Shown one piece after another: positions 8,771 through 18,247 of a stretch of 64,000 bases of DNA. The translations under genes were made by a program, and so were the position numbers. The stretch covers positions 62,001 to 126,000 of the forward strand of contig NZ_CP117255.1 of assembly GCF_003240565.2 (NCBI RefSeq). Reading direction: 5' to 3'. The stretch comes from Rhizobium tumorigenes (GTDB lineage: Bacteria; Pseudomonadota; Alphaproteobacteria; Rhizobiales; Rhizobiaceae). The notes beneath the pieces were generated by a model, which saw only the letters and a program-made list of their open reading frames with translations, ran no database searches and was not told the origin of the DNA. Position 1 is the first letter of the stretch. Every line of letters starts with the position of its first letter.

Positions 8771-10585
8771 CTATTTGGTTTCCGCCGGTTTCTTCCGCTT
8801 GAACAATCCGCGCATATTGTCGAACAGTTCCACCTTGGCGCCATGGCGGCGCATGATGATCGCCTGCTGGATGACCGACAGGGTGTTGTTCCAGGCCCAG
8901 TAGATCACCAGGCCGGCCGGGAAGCTCGACAGCATGAACATGAATACCAGCGGCATCCAGTTGAAGATCATCGCCTGCGTCGGATCGGGCGGCGTCGGGT
9001 TCATGCGCATCTGCAGGAACATGGTGACGCCCATGATCATCGGCCAGACGCCGAGATGCAAGATGGTCGGGGCCTCGAACGGCAGCAGGCCGAACAGGTT
9101 GACGATAGACGTCGGATCGGGTGCCGAAAGGTCGCGGATCCAGCCGAAGAACGGCGCATGCCGCATCTCGATGGTGATGTAGATGACCTTGTAGAGCGAG
9201 AAGAAGATCGGAATCTGCAGGGCAATCGGCCAGCAGCCGGCGACCGGGTTGATCTTCTCTTCCTTGTAGAGCTTCATCGTGGCCTGCTGCAGGCCCATCT
9301 TGTCGTCGCCGAATTTCTCCTTCAGTTCAGCCATGCGGGGCTGCATCTTCTTCATGTTGGCCATCGACGCATATTGCTTGCTGGCCAGCGGGAAGAACAG
9401 GAGCTTTACGACGATGGTCGTGCAGAGGATGGCGACGCCGAAGTTGCCGAAGTAGCGGAAGAAGAAGTCCATCAGCTTGAACATTGGCTTGGTCAGGAAG
9501 TAGAACCAGCCCCAGTCGATCAGGCGGTCGAAGCGCGGGATCGAATAGCTCTCCTCGTAGCGGTCGATGACCGGAACTTCCTTGGCGCCGGCAAAGACGA
9601 GGTTCTTGAGGTCGACGGACTGTCCGGCAGCGATGCTGATGGCGTCCTGCTTGTAGTCAGCCTGGTAGCGCGGCTGGCCATCGGTAAAATGCGAGAAGCG
9701 GGCATCGTAAGGGGTCGTCTGCGGCGGCACGATGGTGGCTGCCCAGTACTTGTCGGTAAAGCCGAGCCAGCCGGTTGTTGCCTTTGCCGGGGTCGTCGGT
9801 TCCTTGTCGACAGCCGTGTACTTGGTTTCCAGCAGGCCGTCGTCGCCGATGACGCCGATGAAGCCTTCGTGCAGCACGTAGGCAGACGGCGTTGTAGGCA
9901 GGCTGTAGCGGATGACGCGACCGTAGCTGGCGACCGAAACCGGCTCCTGGCTGGCATTGGTGATCTTGTCGGCAACCGTGAACATGTAGTGGTCGTCGAC
10001 GGAGATCGTCCGCGCGAAAGTCAGGCCCTTGTCATTGGTGTAGGTGAGAGTCACCGGGGTCTTGTCGGTGAGCTTTGCACCCTCGGGGGCCGTCCAGACG
10101 GTCGAAGGGCCGGGAACGGCGCCGGTCTTGTCGTCACCGATGTAGCCGAGTTCGGCGAAGTAGCCGTCCTTTGTTTCGGCCGGGCTGAACAGCGTGATGA
10201 TCGGGCTCATGTTGTCGACCGTCTCATGGTACGACTTTAGACGAAGGTCATCCAGGCGACCGCCGGCCAGATTGATCGAGCCGAGCAGCGATGTGGTCTC
10301 GATGGCGACACGCGGTGTTTTACCCAGCGCCTGCTGCAGCGTCATGGTGCCGACGGCGGCCTGGCCGGAAACGGGGGCGCCAGCGGTGGTGTTGGTGCCG
10401 GGGGTCGGTGCGGCTGTGGTGCCGTTCGGCTGAACCTGCTGCGTCGTCTGCTGCTGCGCCTTCAGGGCCGCATCGGCCTTGCGCTGCGCTTCGATGCGCG
10501 GGTTCATATAGAAGAACTGCCACCCGAGGACGATCACCACCGACAGGGCGATCGCGATGAAGTAATTGCGGTTCTTTTCCATCAT
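8771..10585 (-). CDS. yidC: Membrane protein insertase YidC
   Basis: Inner-membrane insertase, alone or with SecYEG; 604 aa. TM1 lies at about residues 7-24, followed by a large periplasmic domain with a Gln/Pro/Thr-rich linker (about 35-85). The conserved five-TM core (about 375-580) includes the PIFFSLYKV region and the hydrophilic groove. The C-terminus is basic (RKKPAETK), as in ribosome-binding YidC tails. The start overlaps the rnpA stop (ATGATG over TGA); AGGAAAG lies just upstream. Part of rpmH-rnpA-yidC. Confidence 0.97.
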   Translation of the reverse strand: MMEKNRNYFIAIALSVVIVLGWQFFYMNPRIEAQRKADAALKAQQQTTQQVQPNGTTAAPTPGTNTTAGAPVSGQAAVGTMTLQQALGKTPRVAIETTSLLGSINLAGGRLDDLRLKSYHETVDNMSPIITLFSPAETKDGYFAELGYIGDDKTGAVPGPSTVWTAPEGAKLTDKTPVTLTYTNDKGLTFARTISVDDHYMFTVADKITNASQEPVSVASYGRVIRYSLPTTPSAYVLHEGFIGVIGDDGLLETKYTAVDKEPTTPAKATTGWLGFTDKYWAATIVPPQTTPYDARFSHFTDGQPRYQADYKQDAISIAAGQSVDLKNLVFAGAKEVPVIDRYEESYSIPRFDRLIDWGWFYFLTKPMFKLMDFFFRYFGNFGVAILCTTIVVKLLFFPLASKQYASMANMKKMQPRMAELKEKFGDDKMGLQQATMKLYKEEKINPVAGCWPIALQIPIFFSLYKVIYITIEMRHAPFFGWIRDLSAPDPTSIVNLFGLLPFEAPTILHLGVWPMIMGVTMFLQMRMNPTPPDPTQAMIFNWMPLVFMFMLSSFPAGLVIYWAWNNTLSVIQQAIIMRRHGAKVELFDNMRGLFKRKKPAETK

Positions 10586-10974
10586 TCTTTCCTGGAGCGG
10601 TCCGGTTGCGACCGGCGGTGTTTCGGCATGGCTTCAAAGCGGGCTGACAACTCCCGGGCCAGCGCTTCGAAGGGCGCAGTCAATACATCGCGGCGCGCGA
10701 CAACCACATAGTCGTGTCCCGGCTGCATTGCAAACCCGGCCTTCAGCCGTACCGCTTCTTTCAGGCGGCGGCGCATGCGGTTGCGTTCGACGGCATTGCC
10801 ATGTTTTTTGGTGACGGTGAAACCGACGCGTGGCGGCTCATCGGGCAAGGCGCGATCGAGCGCCTCGACCAGAAAGAAATTGCCTCGCCGTTTCTCTCCC
10901 ACGCGCACGGCAAGAAACTGCGGCCGGCTTTTCAGCCGCCCGACAGTTTTGGTATTGGGTCGTTTATTCGTCAT
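10582..10974 (-). CDS. rnpA: Ribonuclease P protein component
   Basis: Protein subunit of RNase P, which trims tRNA 5' ends; 130 aa. The family motif [11 protein letters not shown] is at about residues 64-74 and [11 protein letters not shown] precedes it. The N- and C-terminal tails are basic and slightly longer than usual. It lies between rpmH (33 bp upstream) and yidC (overlapping), the near-universal order. Confidence 0.95.
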   Translation of the reverse strand: MTNKRPNTKTVGRLKSRPQFLAVRVGEKRRGNFFLVEALDRALPDEPPRVGFTVTKKHGNAVERNRMRRRLKEAVRLKAGFAMQPGHDYVVVARRDVLTAPFEALARELSARFEAMPKHRRSQPDRSRKE

Positions 10975-11007
10975 TCGCCCGCCATCGCGACAGGGCCTAT
11001 TCGGCGA

Positions 11008-11142
11008 TTAAGCCGAAAGACGCTTGCGACCGCGGCCACGCCGGGCGATGATGACCTTACGGCCGCCCTTTGTTGCCATACGAGCACGAAAACCGTGGCG
11101 ACGAGCGCGAACGAGCTTCGATGGTTGGTAGGTACGCTTCAT
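11008..11142 (-). CDS. rpmH: 50S ribosomal protein L34
   Basis: Forty-four codons read [15 protein letters not shown]...GRKRLSA, the complete L34 sequence pattern. Part of the large ribosomal subunit. It heads the rpmH-rnpA-yidC operon, and a strong sigma-70 type promoter lies 113 bp upstream. Confidence 0.97.
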   Translation of the reverse strand: MKRTYQPSKLVRARRHGFRARMATKGGRKVIIARRGRGRKRLSA

Positions 11143-11254
11143 TTATTTTAACACCGCGGAGTGCGGCCCTTCTTGGGTTTGCATAGTGCAAGGAGCGTTG
11201 TTGGACGCACGGAAGTAGCCCGCTAGGCAGGCTCCGAAACCGGACGTGCGGCGG

Positions 11255-11283
11255 CTTATAGGGATGAAGGCCGGAAAAGTCAA
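11255..11283 (-). promoter_or_regulatory. rpmH: Sigma-70 promoter of rpmH
   Basis: On the minus strand TTGACT (11278-11283) and TATAAG (11255-11260) are separated by exactly 17 nt, giving a leader of roughly 100 nt to rpmH. The rest of the 446-bp gap 11143-11588 holds no gene that I can support. Confidence 0.75.
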
Positions 11284-11588
11284 TTATCGGGCTCGGGATT
11301 CGCAAGTTGCAGCAACGCATGCCGCCAGTGTCGATTTCGCGCGCACTCCATACTTTGGAGGCGCCCCGGATTTTCCGCCAATGCTGCACACGCGAAGAGC
11401 TGACATAATCAGTTCGGCGTGAAGCTGATGTATAATGCCTTCACTTACCAATTGACGCCAATAGAAGAGAGTTTATCCCCTATTTTATATTTCAATATAG
11501 GAAAGGCAACCTTAACGATTGGCCTCGATAATACAAAATGAATGGGCTCTCCTGTTTTTGAAGCCCATATATTTGGGGGGGTATTTAG

Positions 11589-13601
11589 TTGAAAATCCGT
11601 GGCAAGATCAATTTGCTCGTTGCTGTCATGGCAGGCGCAGCAATGCTTATAGGCGCGACCGCGCTGTTTGCCATAAACCAGTATGACAGCCAATTGCAGA
11701 TATATGAACGCGCATCCACCCGCGCTTATCTCGGTGAACGCCTCAACCGTTATGTCACCGCGGTCGTCATGGAAAGTCGCGGCATCTACGGCGCCCCCGA
11801 TATCAAATCCGCCAAGGGCTTTGCCGACGGACTGACTGCCGATCTCGTCGAAATCGACAAGATCATCGCCAAGTGGGCGCCGCTGGTGCCCGAAGGCCAG
11901 AAGGCCGATTTCGCCAAGCTGCTCGACAAGTCCAAGGAGTTCAATGGGTTCCGCACCGAGACCGTTCGGTTGCTTTTAACGGAGGGGCCGCCTGCAGCCA
12001 ACAAGCAAGGCAATAACGAAGACAATCGCGCCAATCGCAAGGCCTTTCAGGCCGACATCGACGCCGTCGTGAAGGCCGACACGCAGGAACTGACGGCTGT
12101 CCGTGCGGACATCGATTCGTTCGGCGACATGATTTTCTGGGTGGTGCTCGCAGCCACCGGCCTTGGTATCGTAAGCGGCATCGGCTTTGGGCTCTATATC
12201 GGCACAAACCATCTGACCCGCCCGATCAACAAGGTCACCGATACCATCAAGCAGGTTGCAGGTGGCGATTTCAACGTCGACGTTCCCTATGTCGGTCGCG
12301 GCGATGAGATCGGCGACATGGCAGCCGCCGTGGAGGTGTTCAAGCAGAGCGGCCTTGCGGTCCAGCGTATGCATTCCGACGAGGCAGTGCTGCGCGCCAA
12401 GAGCGACGATCTGCAGTCGGGCATGTCGCATGTGGTGGCCTCGGCTGCTGCCGGGGATTTCAGCCGCCGGATCGAAAAGACCTACAACGACGAAAATCTC
12501 GATCGCTTCGCCGGCAATGTCAACGAGCTTGTCGCCAGCGTCGATGCCGGGATCACGGAGACCCGACGCGTCATCGCCGAACTCGCTGCCGGCGACCTGA
12601 CGCAGACCATGCGCGGTACCTATCAGGGTGCATTTGCCGAACTGCAGCAAAACGTCAACGCGACCCTGTCGACACTGCAGGACACCATGCGCGAGGTTCG
12701 CGACACGACGGGTTCGATCCATGGCAATGCCAACGAACTGCGCGTTGCCGGCGACGATCTTGCCAAGCGCACCGAGCAACAGGCCGCAGCCCTCGAGGAA
12801 ACTTCGGCTGCGCTCGACGAGATCACTGCCGTGGTGCAGAACTCGACCACCCGCGCCCAGGAGGCCAGCGTCATGGCTACCGAAGCCAAGGACAACACCG
12901 CCAGGTCCGGCATTGTCGTGCGCAATGCAGTCGATGCGATGGGCCGCATCGAGCAGGCATCGCGCGAAATCAGCCAGATCATCAATGTCATCGATGAGAT
13001 TGCCTTCCAGACCAACCTGCTGGCGCTCAATGCAGGGGTGGAAGCTGCTCGGGCAGGCGAGGCTGGCAAAGGCTTTGCCGTCGTCGCCCAGGAAGTGCGC
13101 GAACTGGCCCAGCGCTCTGCAAAGGCAGCCAAGGATATCAAGGGGCTGATCACCAAATCGGGCAGCGAGGTCCAGGCTGGCGTCAAATTGGTTCAGGAGA
13201 CCGGTGAGGCGCTCGGTGATATCGAAACCCGCGTGCTTGCAATCAACGACCATATCCATTCGATCGCCACCTCGGCGCGCGAACAGGCAACCGGTCTTGC
13301 CGAGGTCAACACTGCCGTCAACCAGATGGACCAGGTGACGCAGCAGAATGCCGCCATGGTCGAGGAGACGTCGGCGGCCACTCACAAGCTCACCGCCGAA
13401 GCCGATAGCCTCGTGCGGCTCGTTGCTGGCTTCAAGGTCACCGGCGCTCGCAATATTGCTCCGGCCGTTGCGCGTCGGGACACGCGCCGCCCGGCAGCCT
13501 CGCCGCCTCGCCAGATGGCTGTATCAGGTTCCCGCATCATGTCCGGAGGACGCGGCGGTGCGGCGGCCCAGCCCGCTTCTCAGGAATGGGAAGAATTCTG
13601 A
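11589..13601 (+). CDS. Methyl-accepting chemotaxis protein
   Basis: Transmembrane chemoreceptor of 670 aa. TM1 is at about residues 8-29, a helical periplasmic sensor domain at about 30-185, TM2 at about 183-204, followed by HAMP regions. The cytoplasmic signalling hairpin has the tip EIAFQTNLLALNAGVEAARAG. The protein ends in EWEEF, a pentapeptide of the type that tethers CheR/CheB. The start is TTG at 11589, supported by a run of seven G (11575-11581) 7 nt upstream; no ATG fits. It stands alone, with no che genes nearby. The ligand is unknown. Confidence 0.93.
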   Translation: MKIRGKINLLVAVMAGAAMLIGATALFAINQYDSQLQIYERASTRAYLGERLNRYVTAVVMESRGIYGAPDIKSAKGFADGLTADLVEIDKIIAKWAPLVPEGQKADFAKLLDKSKEFNGFRTETVRLLLTEGPPAANKQGNNEDNRANRKAFQADIDAVVKADTQELTAVRADIDSFGDMIFWVVLAATGLGIVSGIGFGLYIGTNHLTRPINKVTDTIKQVAGGDFNVDVPYVGRGDEIGDMAAAVEVFKQSGLAVQRMHSDEAVLRAKSDDLQSGMSHVVASAAAGDFSRRIEKTYNDENLDRFAGNVNELVASVDAGITETRRVIAELAAGDLTQTMRGTYQGAFAELQQNVNATLSTLQDTMREVRDTTGSIHGNANELRVAGDDLAKRTEQQAAALEETSAALDEITAVVQNSTTRAQEASVMATEAKDNTARSGIVVRNAVDAMGRIEQASREISQIINVIDEIAFQTNLLALNAGVEAARAGEAGKGFAVVAQEVRELAQRSAKAAKDIKGLITKSGSEVQAGVKLVQETGEALGDIETRVLAINDHIHSIATSAREQATGLAEVNTAVNQMDQVTQQNAAMVEETSAATHKLTAEADSLVRLVAGFKVTGARNIAPAVARRDTRRPAASPPRQMAVSGSRIMSGGRGGAAAQPASQEWEEF

Positions 13602-13764
13602 TCGCACGCAGGCTTTGACCTTCCAGGCGTGGCACCCCGTGCCGCGCCTTTTTTCGTAGGTTCGCCAGCATCATAAGGGCGGCACTACGATGGCGCATTG
13701 AAGACACCGGCAAAAACTCTTATCGTAGGATCTAATTGACCAAGGCAATCTGCATTGCCGCTGA

Positions 13765-15279
13765 ATGGGATGGCCGGAAATGAAATTTCCGCTGGGTACC
13801 AAAGCCGGCATGGGTACCAGGATGTGTGCGTCGAGGCCGACCGGACTTTTCGGCGGCCTGTCCGGCAAGCTTCTATCGCTGACAGTCGTTTTCGTCATGG
13901 TCGCGGAAATTCTGATCTTCGTGCCTTCCGTCGCCTACATGCGGCTGCGCTGGCTGCAGGACCGCCTGAGCACGGCTGCGGCGGCTGCCATAGTCATCGA
14001 CGGCCTGCAGCCGGTCGAGCTGCCGCGTTCGCTGCAGAAGGAAACCCTGATGGCGACCGGCACCCGGGCCATCATCTTGCGCAAGGACGGCACCTCGCGA
14101 TTGCTTGCCACCGCCGATATGCCGACATCGGTCGACGACCAGTTCGACCTGACCGACGTCTCGCTGCCGACGGCTGTCCACGATGCGCTGAATACGCTGC
14201 TGTTCGGCGGCGAGCAGATCATGCGCGTCTACGGCCCGGTCGGGGAAACGAAAATGGGCGTCGAGGTCGTGCTCAAGGACGCCAGCCTCCGCAAGGCCAT
14301 GCTGCGTTATTCGACAAACGTCCTGTTGATTTCGCTGCTGCTTTCTTTTTTCACCGCAACCCTGATCTTCTTTGCCATCAACCGGATCATGATCAAGCCG
14401 ATCCGCAAGCTGACTGACAGCATGCAGTCCTACTCCGACGATCCTGAAGATCCGGCGCGGGTTCTGGTGCCGGACGACGGGCGCGACGAACTCGCCGTTG
14501 CCGGCCGCCATCTGGCAACGATGCAGGCGCAGCTGCAGAAGACCCTGAAGCAGCAGAAGAACCTTGCGGCTCTCGGCCTTGCTGTCTCCAAGATCAACCA
14601 CGACATGCGCAATATCCTCGCCTCCGCCCAGCTCATGTCCGACCGGCTTGCTGATATCGACGATCCCATGGTCAAGCGGTTCGCGCCGAAGCTGCTGCGC
14701 ACGATCGACCGCGCCGTCGGCTATACCAACGAGGTGCTGTCTTATGGCCAGGCATCCGAATCGGCGCCCCGCCGCCGTCGCCTGAAGCTCCACGACCTCA
14801 CGGCCGAGGTAAGGGACATCATGGCGATCGATCCCGAAAGCGGCATTGAATTCGTCGAGGTGGTGTCCCACGAGCTGGAGGTGGATGCCGACAGCGAGCA
14901 ACTCTTCCGCGTTATCCACAATCTCTGCCGCAATGCCCACCAGGCACTCATCGCCTATGGCGAGCAGCAGCCGCAGAGCGTTCGCCGTATCACTGTCGCG
15001 GCCCACAGGATCGGCAGCGTCGTCGGCATCACCATCGACGACACCGGTCCGGGCATGGCTCCGAAGGCGCGGGAAAACCTGTTCACGGCGTTCCGTGGCT
15101 CGGCCCGCTCCGGTGGCACCGGCCTCGGCCTGACCATCGCCCGCGAACTGGTGCTTGCCCATGGCGGCACCATCGCGCTTGTCGAAAAGCCGTCCGCCGG
15201 GACCCAATTCCGCATCGAGATCCCGGACCGTCCGATCTCGCTCGACGCCTATCGCGGCCGCAGCGCCACCGAAACCTGA
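13765..15279 (+). CDS. HAMP-containing sensor histidine kinase
   Basis: Membrane sensor kinase of about 504 aa. TM1 is at about 36-57, a short periplasmic domain follows, and TM2 is at about 188-209 next to a HAMP region. The phospho-acceptor is H279 in KINHDMRNI, a variant in which HDMRN replaces the common HELRT. The ATPase domain shows the N box (HNLCRNAHQAL), G1 (DTGPGM) and G2 (GGTGLGL). Either the ATG at 13765 or the one at 13780 (GGCCGGAA just upstream) could be the start. No response regulator is adjacent, so it is an orphan kinase here. Signal and partner unknown. Confidence 0.88.
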   Translation: MGWPEMKFPLGTKAGMGTRMCASRPTGLFGGLSGKLLSLTVVFVMVAEILIFVPSVAYMRLRWLQDRLSTAAAAAIVIDGLQPVELPRSLQKETLMATGTRAIILRKDGTSRLLATADMPTSVDDQFDLTDVSLPTAVHDALNTLLFGGEQIMRVYGPVGETKMGVEVVLKDASLRKAMLRYSTNVLLISLLLSFFTATLIFFAINRIMIKPIRKLTDSMQSYSDDPEDPARVLVPDDGRDELAVAGRHLATMQAQLQKTLKQQKNLAALGLAVSKINHDMRNILASAQLMSDRLADIDDPMVKRFAPKLLRTIDRAVGYTNEVLSYGQASESAPRRRRLKLHDLTAEVRDIMAIDPESGIEFVEVVSHELEVDADSEQLFRVIHNLCRNAHQALIAYGEQQPQSVRRITVAAHRIGSVVGITIDDTGPGMAPKARENLFTAFRGSARSGGTGLGLTIARELVLAHGGTIALVEKPSAGTQFRIEIPDRPISLDAYRGRSATET

Positions 15280-15401
15280 AGAGGTCCGGCGCTTTCCACA
15301 GTCGCCAACCGAAAAACAGCAGATTTTCGAGAAATCCGCTTGCTTTCACTCTGCGGACGTTTTAGAGGATCGCCACGCAAGCGGCTCAGCCACTTGCTTC
15401 C

Positions 15402-15478
15402 GCACCCGTAGCTCAGCTGGATAGAGCACCAGACTACGAATCTGGGGGTCGGGCGTTCGAATCGCTCCGGGTGCGCCA
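15402..15478 (+). tRNA. tRNA-Arg (anticodon ACG)
   Basis: A 77-nt cloverleaf: acceptor GCACCCG pairs with CGGGTGC, discriminator G and an encoded CCA. D arm GCTCAGCTGGATAGAGC, anticodon stem CCAGA/TCTGG with loop CTACGAA, and T arm with GTTCGAATC. The ACG anticodon (A34 normally becomes inosine) reads CGN arginine codons. Confidence 0.97.
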
Positions 15479-15700
15479 TTTTTTCCTAATTTTTGTGTAT
15501 GCAAGTGTCGTGACAGAAGCAACGTAAGATCAATATTTGATCGCCAGGCTCGTGAAGCTCCGTTGTCCCTTGCACCTCTACGCAGGCGACACAACCGAAA
15601 ATGAATTGCCTCTATCTTCCGAACCATCGTGAAAGCTAGCTCCGGTTGAGCTACTTTCAGGGCTGTAATGCACTTGATCCCGGAGGACGAGAATATTTTT

Positions 15701-16086
15701 CGTAAGCTGATGACTTGCTGAAAGTTTCTTGCGATGCCTGCACTCGCGCTCGCCGATCCCTCGGAAACGTTCGACGTGACGGGCAGCTGCGATGGGAGCG
15801 CTTACTCCGGGACCGTAAAGGTCAGCCGCACCGGCAGTACCTATGATGTTCAATGCACCATCGCCGGTGAGAAATTCGTCGGCGCCGGGATCGGCGCGAA
15901 GTTTACCGGCGCCCGGTTTGAGATGGGGCCGGCATCGTCGGACGACACGGCAATTTCGGTCGGATATGCATCGAAGAACAACTTCGGCATCGCCAGGTAT
16001 TTCGAGCAGCCCGATGGAACCTGACAGGGCGTCTGGACCTTGGTGGCGCTAAAAAGGTCAACATGGAGACCTGGACACGTCGGTAG
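15701..16086 (+). pseudogene. Decayed gene for a small secreted protein
   Basis: The longest intact piece (15734-16024) reads as the end of a signal peptide (ALALADPSETF) followed by a beta-rich secreted domain with two Cys. It shows three lesions. Upstream in frame, RKLMTC is followed by TGA (15719), breaking the signal peptide, and no ATG is at the expected start. A TGA at 16022, followed by in-frame QGVWTL, looks like a mutated Trp codon. After that a one-base loss is needed to continue as GGAKKVNMETWTRR to the TAG at 16084. The protein family is unknown to me. It lies 220 bp downstream of tRNA-Arg. Confidence 0.6.
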
Positions 16087-16111
16087 CGCTAACGATTGCT
16101 ACGGCGACCAT

Positions 16112-16151
16112 AAAAAAACGCCCGTGCTGCGACTGCAGCACGGGCGTTTTT
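16112..16151 (-). terminator. Terminator of the DUF992 gene
   Basis: A very strong hairpin: 17-nt arms (16114-16130 and 16135-16151) around a GACT loop, with A- and T-runs on both sides, so it could stop transcription from either strand. Confidence 0.92.
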
Positions 16152-16164
16152 CGGCATTGAGGAA

Positions 16165-16683
16165 TTAGCTGGCGGAAGCGAGCGTCATCGATGTGCCGGT
16201 GGCAGCGATGTTGAGGCCAAGCTGGCCGGTCACGCTGATTGTCTGCAGGTGAATTGCCCCTGTCGTACCGCCGAACAGCACGTTGGCGCCGACGCCAGCA
16301 CCGACCGTTGCTTCAGCAGTGGCACCCTGGTAGAGGCCGGCAAGTGCGCCGTGGTGATAGCCTGCGGTCGGTGCAAAAACAGCCCAGACAAGACGGCTGC
16401 GTGTGGTGAAGCCGAGGTCGACACCGAACTTGCGGATGGCGCCGGTGTAGTGATCGACGCGGCCGCTGCCGTTCGCAGATGTGTAGGTGCAATCGACGCT
16501 CTTGGCCGAACCTAAAACGTAGCCGACGCCGCCAGCGATATCGCAGGTCAGGTAGCCGATCTTGACGCCATTGCTGTTGTCCTGGTCTTCATAGTTGGTG
16601 ACCATGTCGGCAGCAGACGCAGCTGGAGCCACGGCGAAGGTCAGCGATGCGGCGGCGAGCGCCATTGCAATTGTCTTTTTCAT
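16165..16683 (-). CDS. Secreted DUF992 protein
   Basis: Exported protein of 172 aa, mostly known from Rhizobiales. Residues 1-24 are a signal peptide ending ASA. The DUF992 pattern is visible: IGYLTCDIAGGVGYVLGS, then a second Cys (VDCTYT), KFGVDLGFT, LVWAVFAP, and a Gly/Ala-rich C-terminal half with GVGANVLFGG and GQLGLNIAA. Function unknown; a periplasmic or outer-membrane-associated role is inference. Single-gene unit with a strong terminator. Confidence 0.88.
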   Translation of the reverse strand: MKKTIAMALAAASLTFAVAPAASAADMVTNYEDQDNSNGVKIGYLTCDIAGGVGYVLGSAKSVDCTYTSANGSGRVDHYTGAIRKFGVDLGFTTRSRLVWAVFAPTAGYHHGALAGLYQGATAEATVGAGVGANVLFGGTTGAIHLQTISVTGQLGLNIAATGTSMTLASAS

Positions 16684-16989
16684 TTTTCTCTCCTGTTTAT
16701 CGTCGTATCGGCGCCAAACGCCGGGTAGTCCTTAATGAATATCGCGACTGCTAACGGATGAGCCGCACGCAGGTTCCCGATCATAACGATGAAGCCGGTG
16801 TGTTCGCCAAAAATTGATTAACGGTCCCATAAGCCCAGGATCAGCGTTCATCCTTCATTAGGACATTTCGAAGGCGGACGTGTTGTCGGCTCGAAATATT
16901 GCTGCCAGCAATTTTACCAAGCAAGCGACGCCCTGGAATTTGATGTCCCGCCGGGTCTGCGTCAGGCGGGCGGCCGGAAAGAGCGGCCG
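16684..16989. other. Intergenic gap
   Basis: This 306-bp stretch holds the upstream region of the DUF992 gene and the 3' region of the Ser/Thr-rich gene. A GGCCG/CGGCC hairpin lies near 16974-16992. No gene is supported. Confidence 0.5.
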
Positions 16990-17697
16990 TCAGGCGGTAG
17001 CAGCGTCTGTCGCGGGAGTGCTTAGGCTGGAAGTGCTGTTGGCGCCTGGCCAGCTCAGATAGTAAAACTGCGTGCCGACCTGGCCGAAATAGGCGGCGTT
17101 GCCGGTGGTTTTGTCAATGAAGCTGTTGTCGGCGGCGCGGCTGAGCGTGCCGTCGCCGTTGCGCTGCAGATGCGCCTTAAGATAGTCGTTCCAGTCGCTG
17201 GTCGGGATGGCTTTGGCGCTATTGGCTGTCCCGGTCGTGTCAGAGCTATTGCTGGTTTTCGATGTTGGATCCCAGGCAGCGATCGATACTCCGTGTGTCG
17301 GATCGGAAACGCTGAGGGTGCCGGCGCTGAGCGCATCCAGCATCGCCTTTGCCTGTTTTGCGCCGTCGCTGGTGCCGGCTGCGGTCGCCGTCAGGTTCTG
17401 CTTCAGCAGTGCCATGAACGAGGTCGTGGTGATGTCGGTGCTCGCCGTGTTCGAGTTGTCTGTCGAGGATGTCGTCGCAGTTTCGTCGGACTGGCTGTTC
17501 GACAGGCTGTTGAGCATGCTGGCAAGCGATGCCTGAGCCGATGACGGCAAGCTCGAGACATTTTTTCCGACGCTCGATCCGTCGAGCAGCGAACTGTCGG
17601 ACGTGCCGCTGCTGTCGCTGCTGGTATCTCCGGAGGTCAAAACCTTGAGGGCCAGTTGGGCGGCGATCAGTCGCGTGGAGGAGAGGGCGGTAACCAT
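16990..17697 (-). CDS. Ser/Thr-rich protein of unknown function
   Basis: The protein is 235 aa and I do not recognise the family. Residues 20-90 are strongly biased to Ser, Thr, Asp and Asn, a low-complexity linker. The C-terminal half (about 120-220) contains SIAAWDPTSK and a Trp/Tyr-rich GQVGTQFYYLSWPG. No Cys is present and there is no classic signal peptide, although the first 20 residues are mildly hydrophobic. The start is well supported by AGGAAGG before the ATG at 17697. It is a monocistronic-looking gene on the same strand as cbpA-cbpM. The composition resembles secreted or surface-appendage proteins, but this is only a guess. Confidence 0.7.
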   Translation of the reverse strand: MVTALSSTRLIAAQLALKVLTSGDTSSDSSGTSDSSLLDGSSVGKNVSSLPSSAQASLASMLNSLSNSQSDETATTSSTDNSNTASTDITTTSFMALLKQNLTATAAGTSDGAKQAKAMLDALSAGTLSVSDPTHGVSIAAWDPTSKTSNSSDTTGTANSAKAIPTSDWNDYLKAHLQRNGDGTLSRAADNSFIDKTTGNAAYFGQVGTQFYYLSWPGANSTSSLSTPATDAATA

Positions 17698-17911
17698 TTG
17701 ACGGGGCCTTCCTGGGCGATGCCAGCCCGACCGTTTGCGTGCTCGGCCTGGCGTGTGAACGCTACCGCTTGCAAGGAGGTCGTTGCGAAAGAGCCACTGT
17801 GTGGCACCCCCGGATGACCGTCGCAGCGCCGGCAGCGCGACTGTCCCAAGGCTAGGCGAAAGGGCTTGCCCGGAGCTTGCCCGTCAACCGGCACCGGTTT
17901 TGGGCCTCAAC

Positions 17912-18244
17912 TCAGCTGTTGTGAAAATCTCTCTTCTGCTCGATCTCGGCGATGAGGCGCTGCTGCACCTCGTCGCCTTGCGCCTTGATGCCGTCGACCA
18001 GGTCGCGAAGCGTGCCGCGCAGGCCATGTACCTGGTCGACGAGTTCCATCACCACATCGACACCGGCCTCGTTGAGGCCCATCGTCTCGATCAGGTCGAG
18101 TATCAGCCTGCCGCGCGCGACATCGGCGTCGCGGAAGGCTCTTCCCCGTTCGGTGGCATCGGGCACCAACCACCCCTGCTCGATCCACACTTCAAGAACC
18201 GAGACTTCGATACGCAACGACTGGCGGAATTCACGATCGTCCAT
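17912..18244 (-). CDS. cbpM: Chaperone modulator CbpM
   Basis: Small MerR-like modulator (110 aa) that binds the J-domain of CbpA and inhibits its co-chaperone and DNA-binding activity in Escherichia coli. VSVLEVWIEQGWLVPD resembles the MerR recognition helix, and the C-terminal half is a long coiled helix with many Gln and Glu. It lies 3 bp downstream of cbpA, clearly one operon, which supports the assignment. Confidence 0.85.
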   Translation of the reverse strand: MDDREFRQSLRIEVSVLEVWIEQGWLVPDATERGRAFRDADVARGRLILDLIETMGLNEAGVDVVMELVDQVHGLRGTLRDLVDGIKAQGDEVQQRLIAEIEQKRDFHNS

Positions 18245-18247
18245 GGT

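Noticed and set aside
8681..10240. 519-codon open frame on the plus strand opposite yidC
   Set aside because: Antisense shadow of yidC, rich in His, Arg and Asp, no recognised motif.
11976..13385. 469-codon minus-strand frame opposite the chemoreceptor
   Set aside because: Shadow of a gene with complete, recognisable domains on the other strand.
15402..16164. tRNA-Arg as an integration site for a mobile element
   Set aside because: No integrase and no second copy of the tRNA 3' end is seen downstream; the decayed gene alone is not enough.
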